Shown: piece by piece, positions 26,742 through 35,362 of the stretch
Layout of the letters: each line of letters begins with the position of its first letter
How positions within the stretch are numbered: the stretch's first letter is position 1
IMG/VR virus record: IMGVR_UViG_3300021197_000993
Coordinates: 1-64,000 of that record
DNA: 64,000 nt
DNA from: a virus
Direction: 5' to 3' (one strand)
Notes under the pieces: generated by a model
The model's database searches: none
Told to the model about the DNA's origin: nothing
What the model saw: the letters and a program-made list of their open reading frames with translations, nothing else
Translations under genes and position numbers: made by a program

Positions 26742-27905
26742 TTAACTCCCCACAATAAAATCAATTGGCATGAATGTCAAAGAGCCTTCGTAAACATTTT
26801 CACCAGCAATGTAGTTGAATGACATAGCAACCACTGTTCCAGCCATGCCTGTCTTCTTATCGGTTGGGTCAAACTTGACACCAACATCAAGGTTGTTTGC
26901 AAGCGCGTCTTGTTGATTTGCATTAGCGCGACCAGTTATCATCATGAGGTTGCGTTCAGTGTAATCGTCAGCGGCGGCTGTGCTGGTAATCAGTGAGTTG
27001 TAGGGGATTTGCACACCAATGATGTAGTCGGATGTTTGTTGCGTCAAAAGACTTGCATCTGCTTCAAGCATTGGGTCATTATCGGGTGTGTTGACTAACA
27101 CACCGGATGCACCAAAGAGGCTGGCGTTGCCAACATACGCGATGAGGTCTTGGAGTTTATCTCCCGCGCTACGACAAGACTTGGCTTGACCACCAGCAAA
27201 CACCTCAAACAACGGTGCTTTTGTAGCCAACCCTTTGCTGAAAAATGGTGTTTCGCTGTTGCCGCCAGCACCTTTGTCCACTTGAGTAAAGGTGAGTTTT
27301 GCGTTGTTTGTCAGTTCACCGTTGCTGGTGGTGATTGTGAACGCGCTACTGAAAGTTGTGCTTGTTGTGCTGACTTGTCGCGGGCTAAAGTTGGCGGCTT
27401 CACACGCTGTCTTAACAGCCGCCGCCAGTCCGTTATCAGTCGTGATGCCTTGAATACCAACAATCACGGTGGGCGGCACATTGATGTCGCTGTGGGATGC
27501 TGTGCTACTATCAAATTGGATTTTGATTGGGTCGCGCGTTGTGTTTTCACCTGTGTAGGTTGATTCAATTGAAAACGACTGACCGTTAAGGTCGCTCAAA
27601 GAAACTGATGGGCTACCCCCACTCAAATACGATTGGCGCGTGCCGCCGTCGCTGTTTGCTAATGCGCTAAAATCAACCGATGCTTTTGCCGCGATTGATT
27701 CAAACGCACTGGCCGCGCAGTCGTCATCAGCAAGAATAACATTGAACTTGAAGTCTGCTGTGACCATGTTGAGGTCAATACCGTAGCGTTCACCAAGAAC
27801 AGGAACAGGCATAACAGGAACGCTTCGCGTGATGTTCATGCTGTAATCGGTAGCGTCCAGCGTCAAGACTTGACCATCGTTGCGAATCAATCGTATTTTG
27901 GTCAA
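26742..27905 (-). CDS. distal tail structural protein
   Basis: This is a 387-residue protein between the tape measure and the giant protein, the usual place of a distal tail protein. It opens with a beta-hairpin (KIRLIRNDGQVLTLDATDY), has many short Thr/Ser-rich strands in the middle and ends with a further beta domain (VVAMSFNYIAGENVYEGSLT). A large central region (about 120-230) has the look of an inserted Ig-like or carbohydrate-binding domain. No catalytic motif is visible. It overlaps the tape-measure stop by four bases, and its stop is followed at once by the ribosome-binding site of the giant gene. Confidence 0.6.
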   Translation of the reverse strand: MTKIRLIRNDGQVLTLDATDYSMNITRSVPVMPVPVLGERYGIDLNMVTADFKFNVILADDDCAASAFESIAAKASVDFSALANSDGGTRQSYLSGGSPSVSLSDLNGQSFSIESTYTGENTTRDPIKIQFDSSTASHSDINVPPTVIVGIQGITTDNGLAAAVKTACEAANFSPRQVSTTSTTFSSAFTITTSNGELTNNAKLTFTQVDKGAGGNSETPFFSKGLATKAPLFEVFAGGQAKSCRSAGDKLQDLIAYVGNASLFGASGVLVNTPDNDPMLEADASLLTQQTSDYIIGVQIPYNSLITSTAAADDYTERNLMMITGRANANQQDALANNLDVGVKFDPTDKKTGMAGTVVAMSFNYIAGENVYEGSLTFMPIDFIVGS

Positions 27906-29608
27906 ACACCCGACCTCCTGTTTCCGTGTGAACGACCGCCACGAGACATTTCAGCGCGGATAAGGTCGCCAATTTCGCGCGCAAGTTGTTTCTTGTCAGT
28001 GCGGTCTGTCACGCCACCGACATTGATGTTGACCGTCATACCTCCGCCCATACCGATACCTGTTGGATTGTTTTTGCGGTTGAGCGGCACAACGGCCTCC
28101 GGACCATCCTCGCCAATCATAGCGAGCGTTGGTTTGTTGACAATACCACCTTGTGCGAGCATTGGGATTTGCGGTAGTTTGAACTCTTTACCGCCAACAA
28201 CAGGAACCCAATCGGGGATGTCAAACGCCATCAAATCTGCGAAGTCATTGTAAATGCCCGATACTGCGTTAAAGACACTTTTGAAAGCGTCAAGCGCGCC
28301 ATCCTTTATTCGCCCCGGCAATTTGGTAAAGAACTCAACAATGCCTTCTCCACCTTTTATGACATTTTCGTAGAACGATATAAACGGCGTGGCTAAAAGA
28401 ACAGCCGCACCTGTAATCAATCCGAGTATTGTTGCAATGACGAGTGTGATAGAAGCAACGATGAAACCTATGACAACGACGAAAGCCGTTTTTATTCCGA
28501 GGAAAATTGCTCCACCGAGGAACTTCAAGAACTCCCACATGCCTGTGAAAAACAGTTTGACCGTATCCCACTCGCGTATCATCAAAGCAATAATAAAAAC
28601 GATGGCCGCGGCGATAGCGGCAGGGACAGCGGCAACACCAATCAAGATAGCACCGACGGCAATTGCAATCGCGCTGACTACACCAATGAGAATACCTTTG
28701 ATACCATCACCAGCACCCATCGCGAAGGCTACCATACCTGCAACTCCACCAATGAAAAGACCAATACCAGCAACGACAGCACCCACAGCACCCACAGTCG
28801 CCGCTTTGACACCAAAAGCGGCGGCAATCGCGGCAGATTTCAATGTAATAAGAATCCCAGCAAACACAATAGCAAGACCAGTAGCGACGACAGTTGCAAG
28901 ACGCGAGTTTTCAAACTCCGCGTTGAACATACGGAATGCTCCAACAACGAGAACAGCCGCACCTGCTAACAGTCCAACGGTTCCTCCAAGTGCTAATGAT
29001 GCGATACCCGCGACCACGAAAGCCGCCGCGAGGATGTCAAGTGCTGTTATCAAACCTCCTTCATCACCTTCTCCGCTGATGACAAACACCAAACCCAGCA
29101 TCGCGTCATGCAGTGGCCCTAAATCCTCCGTCATGTCAAGAATAGGACTATTGGCTCCTTCAAAAGCAATGGACAATGTAGCAAGCGCGAATCCAACAAT
29201 GAGGAAAATGCTTACCAACGAAAATGCCGACACCATAACACGACGGAGCAGTGTGTTCTTTTTGTCCAAATACTTGTTGGCGAACTTAACTGCAACTCCA
29301 TGCGCGATGGTAGCCGCCGCCAACTTCTCCATGACAGTCATGTTTTCTTTCAGTTCATCCTGTTGTTTTGTGTTGAGGTTTGAAAATAATGCGCCGCGTT
29401 TAACCACGGTAGATATGCTTTCAGCAAAGCCTTGCAATTGAAGACGAATGGCGTTAAGTGGTGAGCGTTTTAGCGCGGTTGTGACCTTCTTTTGTTGCTT
29501 CTCAAACACGCCCATTTTTTTCGTCGCGTTCATGTTGAAAACGCCAAACTGCTCAAGTGCGACGGTGAGTTCATCCACTTGGTCTTTTAATTGCTGAATC
29601 TCGCTCAT
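27902..29608 (-). CDS. tail tape measure protein
   Basis: The N-terminal ~120 residues are helical and charged. Several long hydrophobic stretches rich in Ala, Val, Ile and Gly follow between ~125 and 440 (for example MVSAFSLVSIFLIVGFALAT). The C-terminus carries the hallmark GGIVNKPTLAMIGEDGPEA and VPLNRK found at the end of many tape measure proteins. At 568 residues the usual ~1.5 angstrom per residue rule gives a tail near 85 nm, a rough inference. It directly follows the frameshifted chaperone gene, as in lambda-like tails. It lacks visible lysozyme or peptidase insertions. Confidence 0.88.
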   Translation of the reverse strand: MSEIQQLKDQVDELTVALEQFGVFNMNATKKMGVFEKQQKKVTTALKRSPLNAIRLQLQGFAESISTVVKRGALFSNLNTKQQDELKENMTVMEKLAAATIAHGVAVKFANKYLDKKNTLLRRVMVSAFSLVSIFLIVGFALATLSIAFEGANSPILDMTEDLGPLHDAMLGLVFVISGEGDEGGLITALDILAAAFVVAGIASLALGGTVGLLAGAAVLVVGAFRMFNAEFENSRLATVVATGLAIVFAGILITLKSAAIAAAFGVKAATVGAVGAVVAGIGLFIGGVAGMVAFAMGAGDGIKGILIGVVSAIAIAVGAILIGVAAVPAAIAAAIVFIIALMIREWDTVKLFFTGMWEFLKFLGGAIFLGIKTAFVVVIGFIVASITLVIATILGLITGAAVLLATPFISFYENVIKGGEGIVEFFTKLPGRIKDGALDAFKSVFNAVSGIYNDFADLMAFDIPDWVPVVGGKEFKLPQIPMLAQGGIVNKPTLAMIGEDGPEAVVPLNRKNNPTGIGMGGGMTVNINVGGVTDRTDKKQLAREIGDLIRAEMSRGGRSHGNRRSGV

Positions 29609-29609
29609 T

Positions 29610-30238
29610 TCACCACCCTTCGCTAAACGGCATCGGTCCGTGTGTTGAGCCTACGCGCTTCTTGTTATTTGCACCATCGGTTGCTTTCTGTATTTCTTCT
29701 CCTTTGATACGCTCCGAAGCGGTCGCCCAAATGAAAGAAGTCTCAAACGCGCTGATACTCATATCCCACACCTGTTGAATGCTAATCCCGTAATGCTTGG
29801 CTACGAAATACGCCGCCGCGCTAAAACCGTGTTCAAGATTGGGCGATGGTTTTCGTAGAAACTGATAGGCTTCTTCTATTCGCTCGCCCCATCCGCTAAA
29901 GGGTTCGCCAGCAAGTCTTGAGGTTGAGGCAACAATGCGGTGATTTGATTCGCGATGAATGGCCGTAGCGACAACATTTGCGGAATAGTAAGACGCGGTT
30001 CTGTTTTGTCAATGGCTTCGGCGAACATGTATTTCCAGTAGTTGGCGAGGTCAATATCAACCGAGCCACCCGCGCTTAGGTTCACAAAAGTTTTGATTGC
30101 GTCTTGCAACTGCATGAAGGATAATTCCTTCACCCATACTTTCATGACCACTTCGGAGTCATTTTCGTCTGCTTGTATTTCATGCTCCACCGCTTGGCTG
30201 TTCACCAAGAGGCTCATCGGGTCCGCTATTTTCGGCAT
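29610..30238 (-). CDS. tail assembly chaperone, -1 frameshift fusion product (gpGT-like)
   Basis: The frame upstream of the tape measure between ~29900 and 29610 is open and protein-like (RIEEAYQFLRKPSPN, then SAAAYFVAKHYGI, then FETSFIWATASERI) but has no usable start of its own. It lies in the -1 frame relative to the gene at 29876-30238. A slippery heptamer in correct register sits at 29897-29903, so ribosomes slipping back one base would make a ~209-residue fusion. This is exactly the lambda gpG/gpGT arrangement, where both products load the tape measure with tail tube subunits. The stop TGA at 29610-29612 lies one base before the tape-measure ATG. Confidence 0.8.
29876..30238 (-). CDS. 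tail assembly chaperone, short product (gpG-like)
   Basis: This is the zero-frame product, about 120 residues, from the ATG at 30238 to TAG 29876. A GTG at 30247 would add three residues. It is helical with an acidic start and hydrophobic core (MQLQDAIKTFVNLSAGG, then DIDLANYWKYMFAEAIDKT, then IPQMLSLRPFIANQITALL), and ends in a short flexible tail. Size, position just before the tape measure, and the overlapping -1 frame fit gpG-like chaperones. It overlaps the end of the SAP-domain gene by about 60 bases. Confidence 0.75.
   Translation of the reverse strand: MPKIADPMSLLVNSQAVEHEIQADENDSEVVMKVWVKELSFMQLQDAIKTFVNLSAGGSVDIDLANYWKYMFAEAIDKTEPRLTIPQMLSLRPFIANQITALLPQPQDLLANPLADGASE
29897..29903 (-). 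other. programmed -1 frameshift slippery site C CCT TTA
   Basis: On the - strand the bases read C CCT TTA GCG in zero frame, a perfect X XXY YYZ heptamer with three C, three T and A. After slippage the ribosome reads AGC GGA TGG GGC in the -1 frame and continues for 95 codons. The zero-frame stop lies 18 bases downstream. No pseudoknot was modelled. Confidence 0.8.
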
Positions 30239-30617
30239 TGTTCTCACTTACTCCCTCGTCGCTTGTCGCGGCTTCTTCGGAAGGAGCGACTTCATCCACT
30301 TCAACTGCCTCTTCGGAGGGGGTATCGGCTTCAATAAGGCGAGCAATGAGGTCCGCCTTTGCACCAGCAACCGGAAGACCTCGCGCCCGTAATAGGGCTT
30401 TGAGTTCTTCAACAGTCATGGACTCGTAATCGGGTTCAGCAACTTCAACAGATTGTTCTTCTGTTTGTTGCTCTTCGGGAAACGGATTGCCGTCAGTCTT
30501 TGCGGCTTCGGGGTTGAACACTTCGTCAATGACTTCGGGTTCAGCAATGAAAGTCTCTTTTTCAACCGCGCGAATGTGAAGAGGTCGTTCGCCTCCAATG
30601 TGCATGTCTCGCTTCAT
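30180..30617 (-). CDS. SAP-domain protein with acidic flanks
   Basis: This is a 145-residue protein. Residues ~67-98 (MTVEELKALLRARGLPVAGA and KADLIARLIEAD) form a clear SAP motif, a two-helix element that usually binds DNA and is also common in phage head and tail accessory proteins. Both flanks are acidic and Pro/Glu/Ser-rich, probably disordered. The start at ATG 30617 is fixed by an ATGA overlap with the 48-residue gene upstream. It lies between tail tube and tail chaperone genes, so a structural or assembly role is likely; DNA binding is only implied. Confidence 0.75.
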   Translation of the reverse strand: MKRDMHIGGERPLHIRAVEKETFIAEPEVIDEVFNPEAAKTDGNPFPEEQQTEEQSVEVAEPDYESMTVEELKALLRARGLPVAGAKADLIARLIEADTPSEEAVEVDEVAPSEEAATSDEGVSENNAENSGPDEPLGEQPSGGA

Positions 30618-30760
30618 GCGCCACACCCCATTTTCTCACAGGTTGAGCCTTCGGGTTTGCACTTTGGACATGTTTTGCAACCACGACAACCTTTACAGTC
30701 GTCGTCTTTGCACATACTTTCTTTCAACAGCGTTCCCCAACTTTCTCTAAACGGATTCAT
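30614..30760 (-). CDS. 48-residue Cys-rich protein with N-terminal SWGTLLK helix
   Basis: This was read directly from the gap between the tail tube and SAP genes. ATG 30760 follows AGGTGA at a five-base spacing, and the stop at 30614-30616 overlaps the next start as ATGA. It begins MNPFRESWGTLLKES, close to the AWxLLK tag of other proteins here. It then has eight Cys in 30 residues (CKDDDCKGCRGCKTCPKC and two more near the end), suggesting one or two bound metal ions. No family is known to me. Placement among tail genes is unusual for a metal-binding peptide. Confidence 0.7.
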   Translation of the reverse strand: MNPFRESWGTLLKESMCKDDDCKGCRGCKTCPKCKPEGSTCEKMGCGA

Positions 30761-30769
30761 TTTTTCACC

Positions 30770-32683
30770 TCACATGTGCAAGAAAGCATCGTGCGAAATC
30801 ACGCGCACATGCTTTGGCATAATCTTCAACTCACTCTTGATAACACCCTTGTCTTCGGGTATAGGGAGTGGAGCCTCCGTGATAATGTAGTCGTCAACGA
30901 CGATGATGACCTCTTCGCGATTAGAACCCGCACCAGCCTTTGTCAGCGTAAGCGTGATAGGTTCGGTGAAGTCATGAGTTCGGTTGGTTCGGAACTCATG
31001 CCAAATCAACGGGTCGCTGGCGATGACGGTCATGGACAACTCGTATTCCATTGCCTTCTCAATCATGAGGTTCGCGTTGCGTGAACCACCAAACGGGATT
31101 TGTTCAAGCGAATCACCAGCGGTGTTTCGGTCTTCGGCTTGTCCGTTGCCGCGGATTGTGTAAATGCTTTCAACATTGTTGTTGCCGCTCAATGCAAAGT
31201 TCGTGACTTGCGCGATGTTGATTCCAAAGGAACTGATTGAACCGTTGTAGAAGAAGAACGGCTTCTCGGTGTTTGGTGCAATACCAGCCTTCTTGCGGTT
31301 AATGGTGCTGTTCGCGGTGTTTTCAAACATGCGGTGTGCTGTGTAGCGGTCGCCTTTGTTGGAGTCTTCAAGACGACCTGTGTCGGTGTAGCAGTAAAGC
31401 GCGTCAAAGTTGATGCTCAATTTGACTTCTGCGTCTGCATCAGCCGCGAGAGAAAAGTCCTTGACTTTACAACCTTTCCAAACGCGCGTAAGTTGCTTGC
31501 TGTCGTTGGTTGAACCGGGGGCCGCAATGCCTTCTGCGCTGGCGTTGAAAGAGCCTGTGTTGTTGGTTCGGATGCTTGATTCAATAGAAAACGAAGGGAG
31601 TGTTGCACCGGAGAATAATAATCGCGATTGACGGTTGGTGATTGTTCCGAAGGAAGCGGCGGTTGTGACAAAATTGGGCGAACCGTTGGATGCCGCCGCG
31701 TCGTATTTCAAAGCCCTCAATGAATATACACTTGCGAGGTGGTTGAAGTAGAATGGCTCTTCAACATGGATTCGCCTTGTTGTCGTGTCAATGTAGAGGA
31801 CTTGACGGATTTCATTGCGTTCCGTGTTTTCCATGTCAATACCAAGACCGTCAGCACCCCATTCTTTTGAAGCGGCGGCTGGGGTATCCTTGGGGAAATC
31901 TGTGGCTGTGCTGTCTTGCACGACGACATAATCACCTGCCGCGAGATTAGAAAGTGTGCCTGTGTAAGCAATGAAAGTGTCGCCAGCGGCGATGTCCAAT
32001 TTGCCGTGTCCGCTTGGGTCGGTCATGAGTGCGGCGGGAATATCAATGACTTCGCGACCGAGGGAGTAGTAAAGCCAGCGCGCGCTGTTCATCATTATCT
32101 CCATTGAACCACCTTCGTTGGAGAATCGCTGTGGTTCTTGGATGACAACATCACGGCCTACGCCGACGATGTGCGAGCGTCGCACTTCCACTTTGGTTTC
32201 CGGCAATGCGACAGTTGCCGCGAGGCCGATAAATTGGTCTGTGAGAACAGATTCATCGGAAGAAGAAGCAGATGCGTGAAAAGTCATCCCTGCGTCAATC
32301 GTTGGTGTTCCGACCGTATCAATGCGCAACTCATCACCCGACGCAGATGTAGTAGACACTTCTTTCATTGCAGGTGAAACGGTGAGTGTAGCACCACTGT
32401 TTGCGACAATTGTGTAAACATGTCCTTTGGTGGCGTTGTCATCAAGGGTGAAATTGCCACCACCAATGACGCGAAGTTGAGAACCAACAAGCATACCAGC
32501 AGGGTATCGCAACAGTGAGCCGGACGAGAAGAAACCAGCACTCGCGCCTGTGAAAGTGATTAAAGTGCCAGCGGCATTTGTCGCGAAACGAAGACCACCA
32601 AAACTATCAAAGGCTAATGCCAATCCACATTCTTTACCGAATGTCACTTCGGATAGGTCGCCTTTATACACTGTTGATGCCAT
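30770..32683 (-). CDS. major tail tube-type protein (long form)
   Basis: This is a 637-residue beta-rich protein upstream of the tail chaperones, where the tail tube gene normally sits. It has alternating strands throughout (GTLITFTGASAGFFSSG, then FTLDDNATKGHVYTIVA), and the last ~100 residues (YELSMTVIASDPLIW, then PITLTLTKAGAG, then EEVIIVVDDYIITEAPLPIP) look like the closing sheet of tube proteins. It is two to three times longer than common tube proteins, so extra surface domains are likely. The start at ATG 32683 has GGAG nine bases upstream; the longer frame to 32707 is not preferred. Identification is by position and fold-like pattern only. Confidence 0.6.
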   Translation of the reverse strand: MASTVYKGDLSEVTFGKECGLALAFDSFGGLRFATNAAGTLITFTGASAGFFSSGSLLRYPAGMLVGSQLRVIGGGNFTLDDNATKGHVYTIVANSGATLTVSPAMKEVSTTSASGDELRIDTVGTPTIDAGMTFHASASSSDESVLTDQFIGLAATVALPETKVEVRRSHIVGVGRDVVIQEPQRFSNEGGSMEIMMNSARWLYYSLGREVIDIPAALMTDPSGHGKLDIAAGDTFIAYTGTLSNLAAGDYVVVQDSTATDFPKDTPAAASKEWGADGLGIDMENTERNEIRQVLYIDTTTRRIHVEEPFYFNHLASVYSLRALKYDAAASNGSPNFVTTAASFGTITNRQSRLLFSGATLPSFSIESSIRTNNTGSFNASAEGIAAPGSTNDSKQLTRVWKGCKVKDFSLAADADAEVKLSINFDALYCYTDTGRLEDSNKGDRYTAHRMFENTANSTINRKKAGIAPNTEKPFFFYNGSISSFGINIAQVTNFALSGNNNVESIYTIRGNGQAEDRNTAGDSLEQIPFGGSRNANLMIEKAMEYELSMTVIASDPLIWHEFRTNRTHDFTEPITLTLTKAGAGSNREEVIIVVDDYIITEAPLPIPEDKGVIKSELKIMPKHVRVISHDAFLHM

Positions 32684-32703
32684 GTTTTTCGCTCCGCCTT
32701 GTC

Positions 32704-33144
32704 TCACGCGATGAGTTCCGAGAATATAACGATTTCAACTTGAAAGGTCATCCTATGTAGTCTCTTCGTTCGGTCCGAAAGGTCAGTTCGCATCTTATAG
32801 AGTAATCGGTCAAAGTTCGCGCCATCGCCCTTGCGCTGACTGTGAACGATGCGACGAACCTCATCCTCCATTTTCATGAGGTGGCTACGACCGTTCATGG
32901 TGCGCGCGTCAACGGTGATGTTGATTCGCGTGTGAACAAAGTCGTAGAACACTTCGGGTTGCTCTTCGTTGTGGACTGTTTCGTAAAGGAGGATAGCATC
33001 TTTGTTGGTGAGGTCAAGACGCTTACCGCGACCAGCCTCAACCGTGGTGATGTCCTCAACGATAGGTGTGCGTTGGTTCGTGTTGCCACGGTTCCAATTA
33101 TCCGTAAGGATTTTCTTGATGAGTTCAACAGATTCAAGAGCCAA
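32704..33144 (-). CDS. tail completion / terminator-like protein
   Basis: This is a 146-residue alpha/beta protein between connector and tube genes. It has an N-terminal helix (SVELIKKILTDNWNRGN), a central strand pair (VFYDFVHTRINITVDART) and a C-terminal strand after a basic helix (RLHRMTFQVEIVIFSELIA). That layout and size match tail-terminator proteins (gpU-like) that cap the tube before head joining. No sequence motif proves it. It overlaps the start of the tube gene region closely and the previous gene by 11 bases. Confidence 0.5.
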   Translation of the reverse strand: MALESVELIKKILTDNWNRGNTNQRTPIVEDITTVEAGRGKRLDLTNKDAILLYETVHNEEQPEVFYDFVHTRINITVDARTMNGRSHLMKMEDEVRRIVHSQRKGDGANFDRLLYKMRTDLSDRTKRLHRMTFQVEIVIFSELIA

Positions 33145-33406
33145 TTATATTCCTCCCTATTGCAGATTCCCCGCGAGCCTGTTTCTTCGCCAAAGCAACA
33201 ATGGTTTTGTATTCGGGGCTTGATTCATCCATCACCTTTCCGTTCGCGTCAATCAACTCTCCTTCGCTGTTGACAGCCGCCCCGTAGTCAAGAGCGCACG
33301 CATCAAGAAAAACACGCCCTTCATCGCTGAACACGCTGTTCTCGCGTGTTTGCTTGACAGGCTCAATCATAGCCTTCGCAATTGCTTTCTTGATGATTTC
33401 TTTCAT
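33134..33406 (-). CDS. small neck-region protein
   Basis: This is a 90-residue protein of unknown family. It has a basic amphipathic N-terminal helix (MKEIIKKAIAKAMIEPVKQT), a central acidic turn (NSEGELIDANGKVMDESS) and a C-terminal helix (YKTIVALAKKQARG). Position between the connector and the terminator-like gene suggests a head-tail joining or stopper role. The evidence is gene order alone. Confidence 0.5.
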   Translation of the reverse strand: MKEIIKKAIAKAMIEPVKQTRENSVFSDEGRVFLDACALDYGAAVNSEGELIDANGKVMDESSPEYKTIVALAKKQARGESAIGRNIIGS

Positions 33407-33410
33407 GTTA

Positions 33411-34991
33411 TCACAACACCGTCATCACTTCTGTGTAGCGCGGCATGGCCTCCGCCACTTGCGCCTTGAACAATTGATACTTGCTACCCAAGTCCACATT
33501 CTGTGTCCCTTCGGGCAACAGCACGCTTCGGTCGTCGGAGAGAATGAGGTCCATCGCAACCAACTTCGTGCAGATGTCTTCAATGGCCTTCTCAACATAC
33601 CGCTCACCGTAGACATAGGACACCTTGACGGCGTTCCATGAGAAGTAGGGGTAGGAGTTGTTGAAGTAGATGACACCCATGTCGTAGTCAGCCCACCAAT
33701 CGCGAAGACGAGCCTCGTCTCCTGTGGTCGTCCCGACATAATCAATTTTGAACTTCTTTTGGAGAAGGGTCGCGCCGTTGGTTGCCGCCGCGCTAATGTC
33801 GCCTACAAGGTCAGCCACACCGCTCATGACATTGCCGCTAAGACTGGTGTAGTATCCGAACGCACTTCCGATGCTGATGATACCGTAAGGGGCGAAGCCA
33901 GTAGCGTCAGCGACCGTGATGGTGGTCGCGGTGGACGATGATACCGTAGTTGAGTTATCAGTCGCGCCTGTGAAAGTGATACCGGATGATGTGCAAGCGT
34001 AGGTAGCGTTCTCGCCAGCCTCACCGCGTCGCATAGAAGTGATTTTGATTTGACCACCACCGTAGTCAGCGTTTGCGGATGCCATGAACTCATGATGCAC
34101 ATTGGCTGTGGTTGTTCCGTCAGTCTCGGTGATGTCTTCAAACTCAAAGGATGGACTGAACGGTATTGCGTCTTTCCCTTTACGCGCATCCTTATTGATG
34201 ATGTCAGCGAGTTGTTGTGCGGTGCTGACATTATCAAACTGCGCGCGGAACTTAGAACTGCCACTACCAGCCGTGAGCGTGGCGACACCGCCACCACCCG
34301 GACAGAAGAAAACTTTGTCTGTGTCAGCCGTCAGTTGTGTGAAGTCAGCCACTTTGAGGCGGATTTCAGCCGCGGCAATCTCGCGGTAGTCTTGACCTTG
34401 CCATATCTCAAGTCGCAATACCTGCTGAACATTGCGGAACATAAGCGGAACAGACCCAACATAGTCGGTATAGTAGCGACGACGGTAGGGCTTGTAAGTG
34501 TCAAAGTTGAGATATTCAGCCGTCTGCAACATTGGTCGCCATGCGTTGTTCGTGAGGTTGTCAATTTTGTCTTGAGTGCGGAGAATGAGTGTTTCAACTT
34601 GTTTGCGCGTGACACCCTTACGCTTACCGTTGGTGAACGATTGTAGGTTTTGCACTTGCGCGTTTGCCGTAGTCGTGTAGTCGCCTGTTAAAGTTCCCGA
34701 AAAAGAAAGACGAACATTGCCGGAAGCGCGAGCAATTGCTGTGATAGTTCGCTCTTCACCCATTTCAGTATCGCTGGTGATTTCAATTTTATCACCTACT
34801 TCAAAACCAACCAATCGGTAGTCTGCGGGGGAAATATCAACATCTGTGCCACCATCTTCTGCGGCCAAATAAACAGGGTCGGGAAATGGTATTTGAAGAA
34901 TGTCCGCTACTTTCTGTGCGGATGTGTAGTAAAGCCTATCGGGGAATAAAGGTCGTCCTTCACGCTCACCTGTTTGAAAAACTGTCGGCAT
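33411..34991 (-). CDS. head-tail connector/adaptor with large insertions
   Basis: This is a 526-residue protein. Its end (YPYFSWNAVKVSYVYGERYV, then EKAIEDICTKLVAMDLILSD) looks like the helical bundle of gp6/gp15-type adaptors, which dock under the portal. The start (GVTRKQVETLILRTQDKIDN with an aromatic region after it) fits the same fold. Between them lie beta-rich, Thr/Gly-rich insertions that make it several times longer than usual adaptors. These could decorate the neck. Its stop is followed by the small 33134-33406 gene; its start overlaps the previous stop by one base (TGATG). Confidence 0.5.
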   Translation of the reverse strand: MPTVFQTGEREGRPLFPDRLYYTSAQKVADILQIPFPDPVYLAAEDGGTDVDISPADYRLVGFEVGDKIEITSDTEMGEERTITAIARASGNVRLSFSGTLTGDYTTTANAQVQNLQSFTNGKRKGVTRKQVETLILRTQDKIDNLTNNAWRPMLQTAEYLNFDTYKPYRRRYYTDYVGSVPLMFRNVQQVLRLEIWQGQDYREIAAAEIRLKVADFTQLTADTDKVFFCPGGGGVATLTAGSGSSKFRAQFDNVSTAQQLADIINKDARKGKDAIPFSPSFEFEDITETDGTTTANVHHEFMASANADYGGGQIKITSMRRGEAGENATYACTSSGITFTGATDNSTTVSSSTATTITVADATGFAPYGIISIGSAFGYYTSLSGNVMSGVADLVGDISAAATNGATLLQKKFKIDYVGTTTGDEARLRDWWADYDMGVIYFNNSYPYFSWNAVKVSYVYGERYVEKAIEDICTKLVAMDLILSDDRSVLLPEGTQNVDLGSKYQLFKAQVAEAMPRYTEVMTVL

Positions 34992-35362
34992 CAGTCATCC
35001 CTCACTCGCAGTCTGTCAAGTCTTCGCACCATTTTTTTCCCGACTCCCTTTGGGTAATGTCCGTGTTGTTGGTAAAATTGTTCGGTCATGTTTCTTGCTT
35101 CTTTGAGTCTCCCACCCTCTTTTAGCATAACGCGTATGCGCTGACCTTGGTCTATTTTCGCTTGTTTAGCGTCAAGTTGTTGTTGATACGATTGAGCCTG
35201 TGGTGTCATTTTTGGAGCAGTGTCTTGGCCTTGTTGACGAACTTGTTGTTCTTGCGCTTGCATTTGACGCATTTGTTCAGCCGCGGCGCGGAAACCTTGA
35301 GCCTCCATTTCTTCGGGTGTCATCTTGAGCAACCGCCAAGCCGTCTCAAACGCATTCATCAA
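34991..35362 (-). CDS. small basic helical protein with N-terminal AWRLLK tag
   Basis: This is a 123-residue protein. It begins MMNAFETAWRLLKMTPEEM, with the AWRLLK core at exactly the same residue positions (8-13) as in the ADP-ribosyltransferase-like protein at 9008-9364, though the remainders are unrelated. The middle is Gln/Met/Ala-rich coiled-coil-like sequence, and the end is basic (KGVGKKMVRRLDRLRVRDD). It lies between zinc-ribbon and connector genes, coupled by ATGA and TGATG overlaps. Function is unknown; the tag suggests it belongs to the same targeting set as the others. Confidence 0.6.
   Translation of the reverse strand: MMNAFETAWRLLKMTPEEMEAQGFRAAAEQMRQMQAQEQQVRQQGQDTAPKMTPQAQSYQQQLDAKQAKIDQGQRIRVMLKEGGRLKEARNMTEQFYQQHGHYPKGVGKKMVRRLDRLRVRDD

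Noticed and set aside
28389-29441. 350-codon + strand open frame opposite the tape measure gene
   Set aside because: It is rich in Ala, Thr, Pro and Ile in the pattern expected from the antisense of a hydrophobic tape measure; it has no coupled neighbours or recognisable motif.
27902-32683. Contractile tail sheath
   Set aside because: Only one tube-type gene lies upstream of the chaperones, and no sheath-like protein is seen, so a non-contractile tail is preferred.
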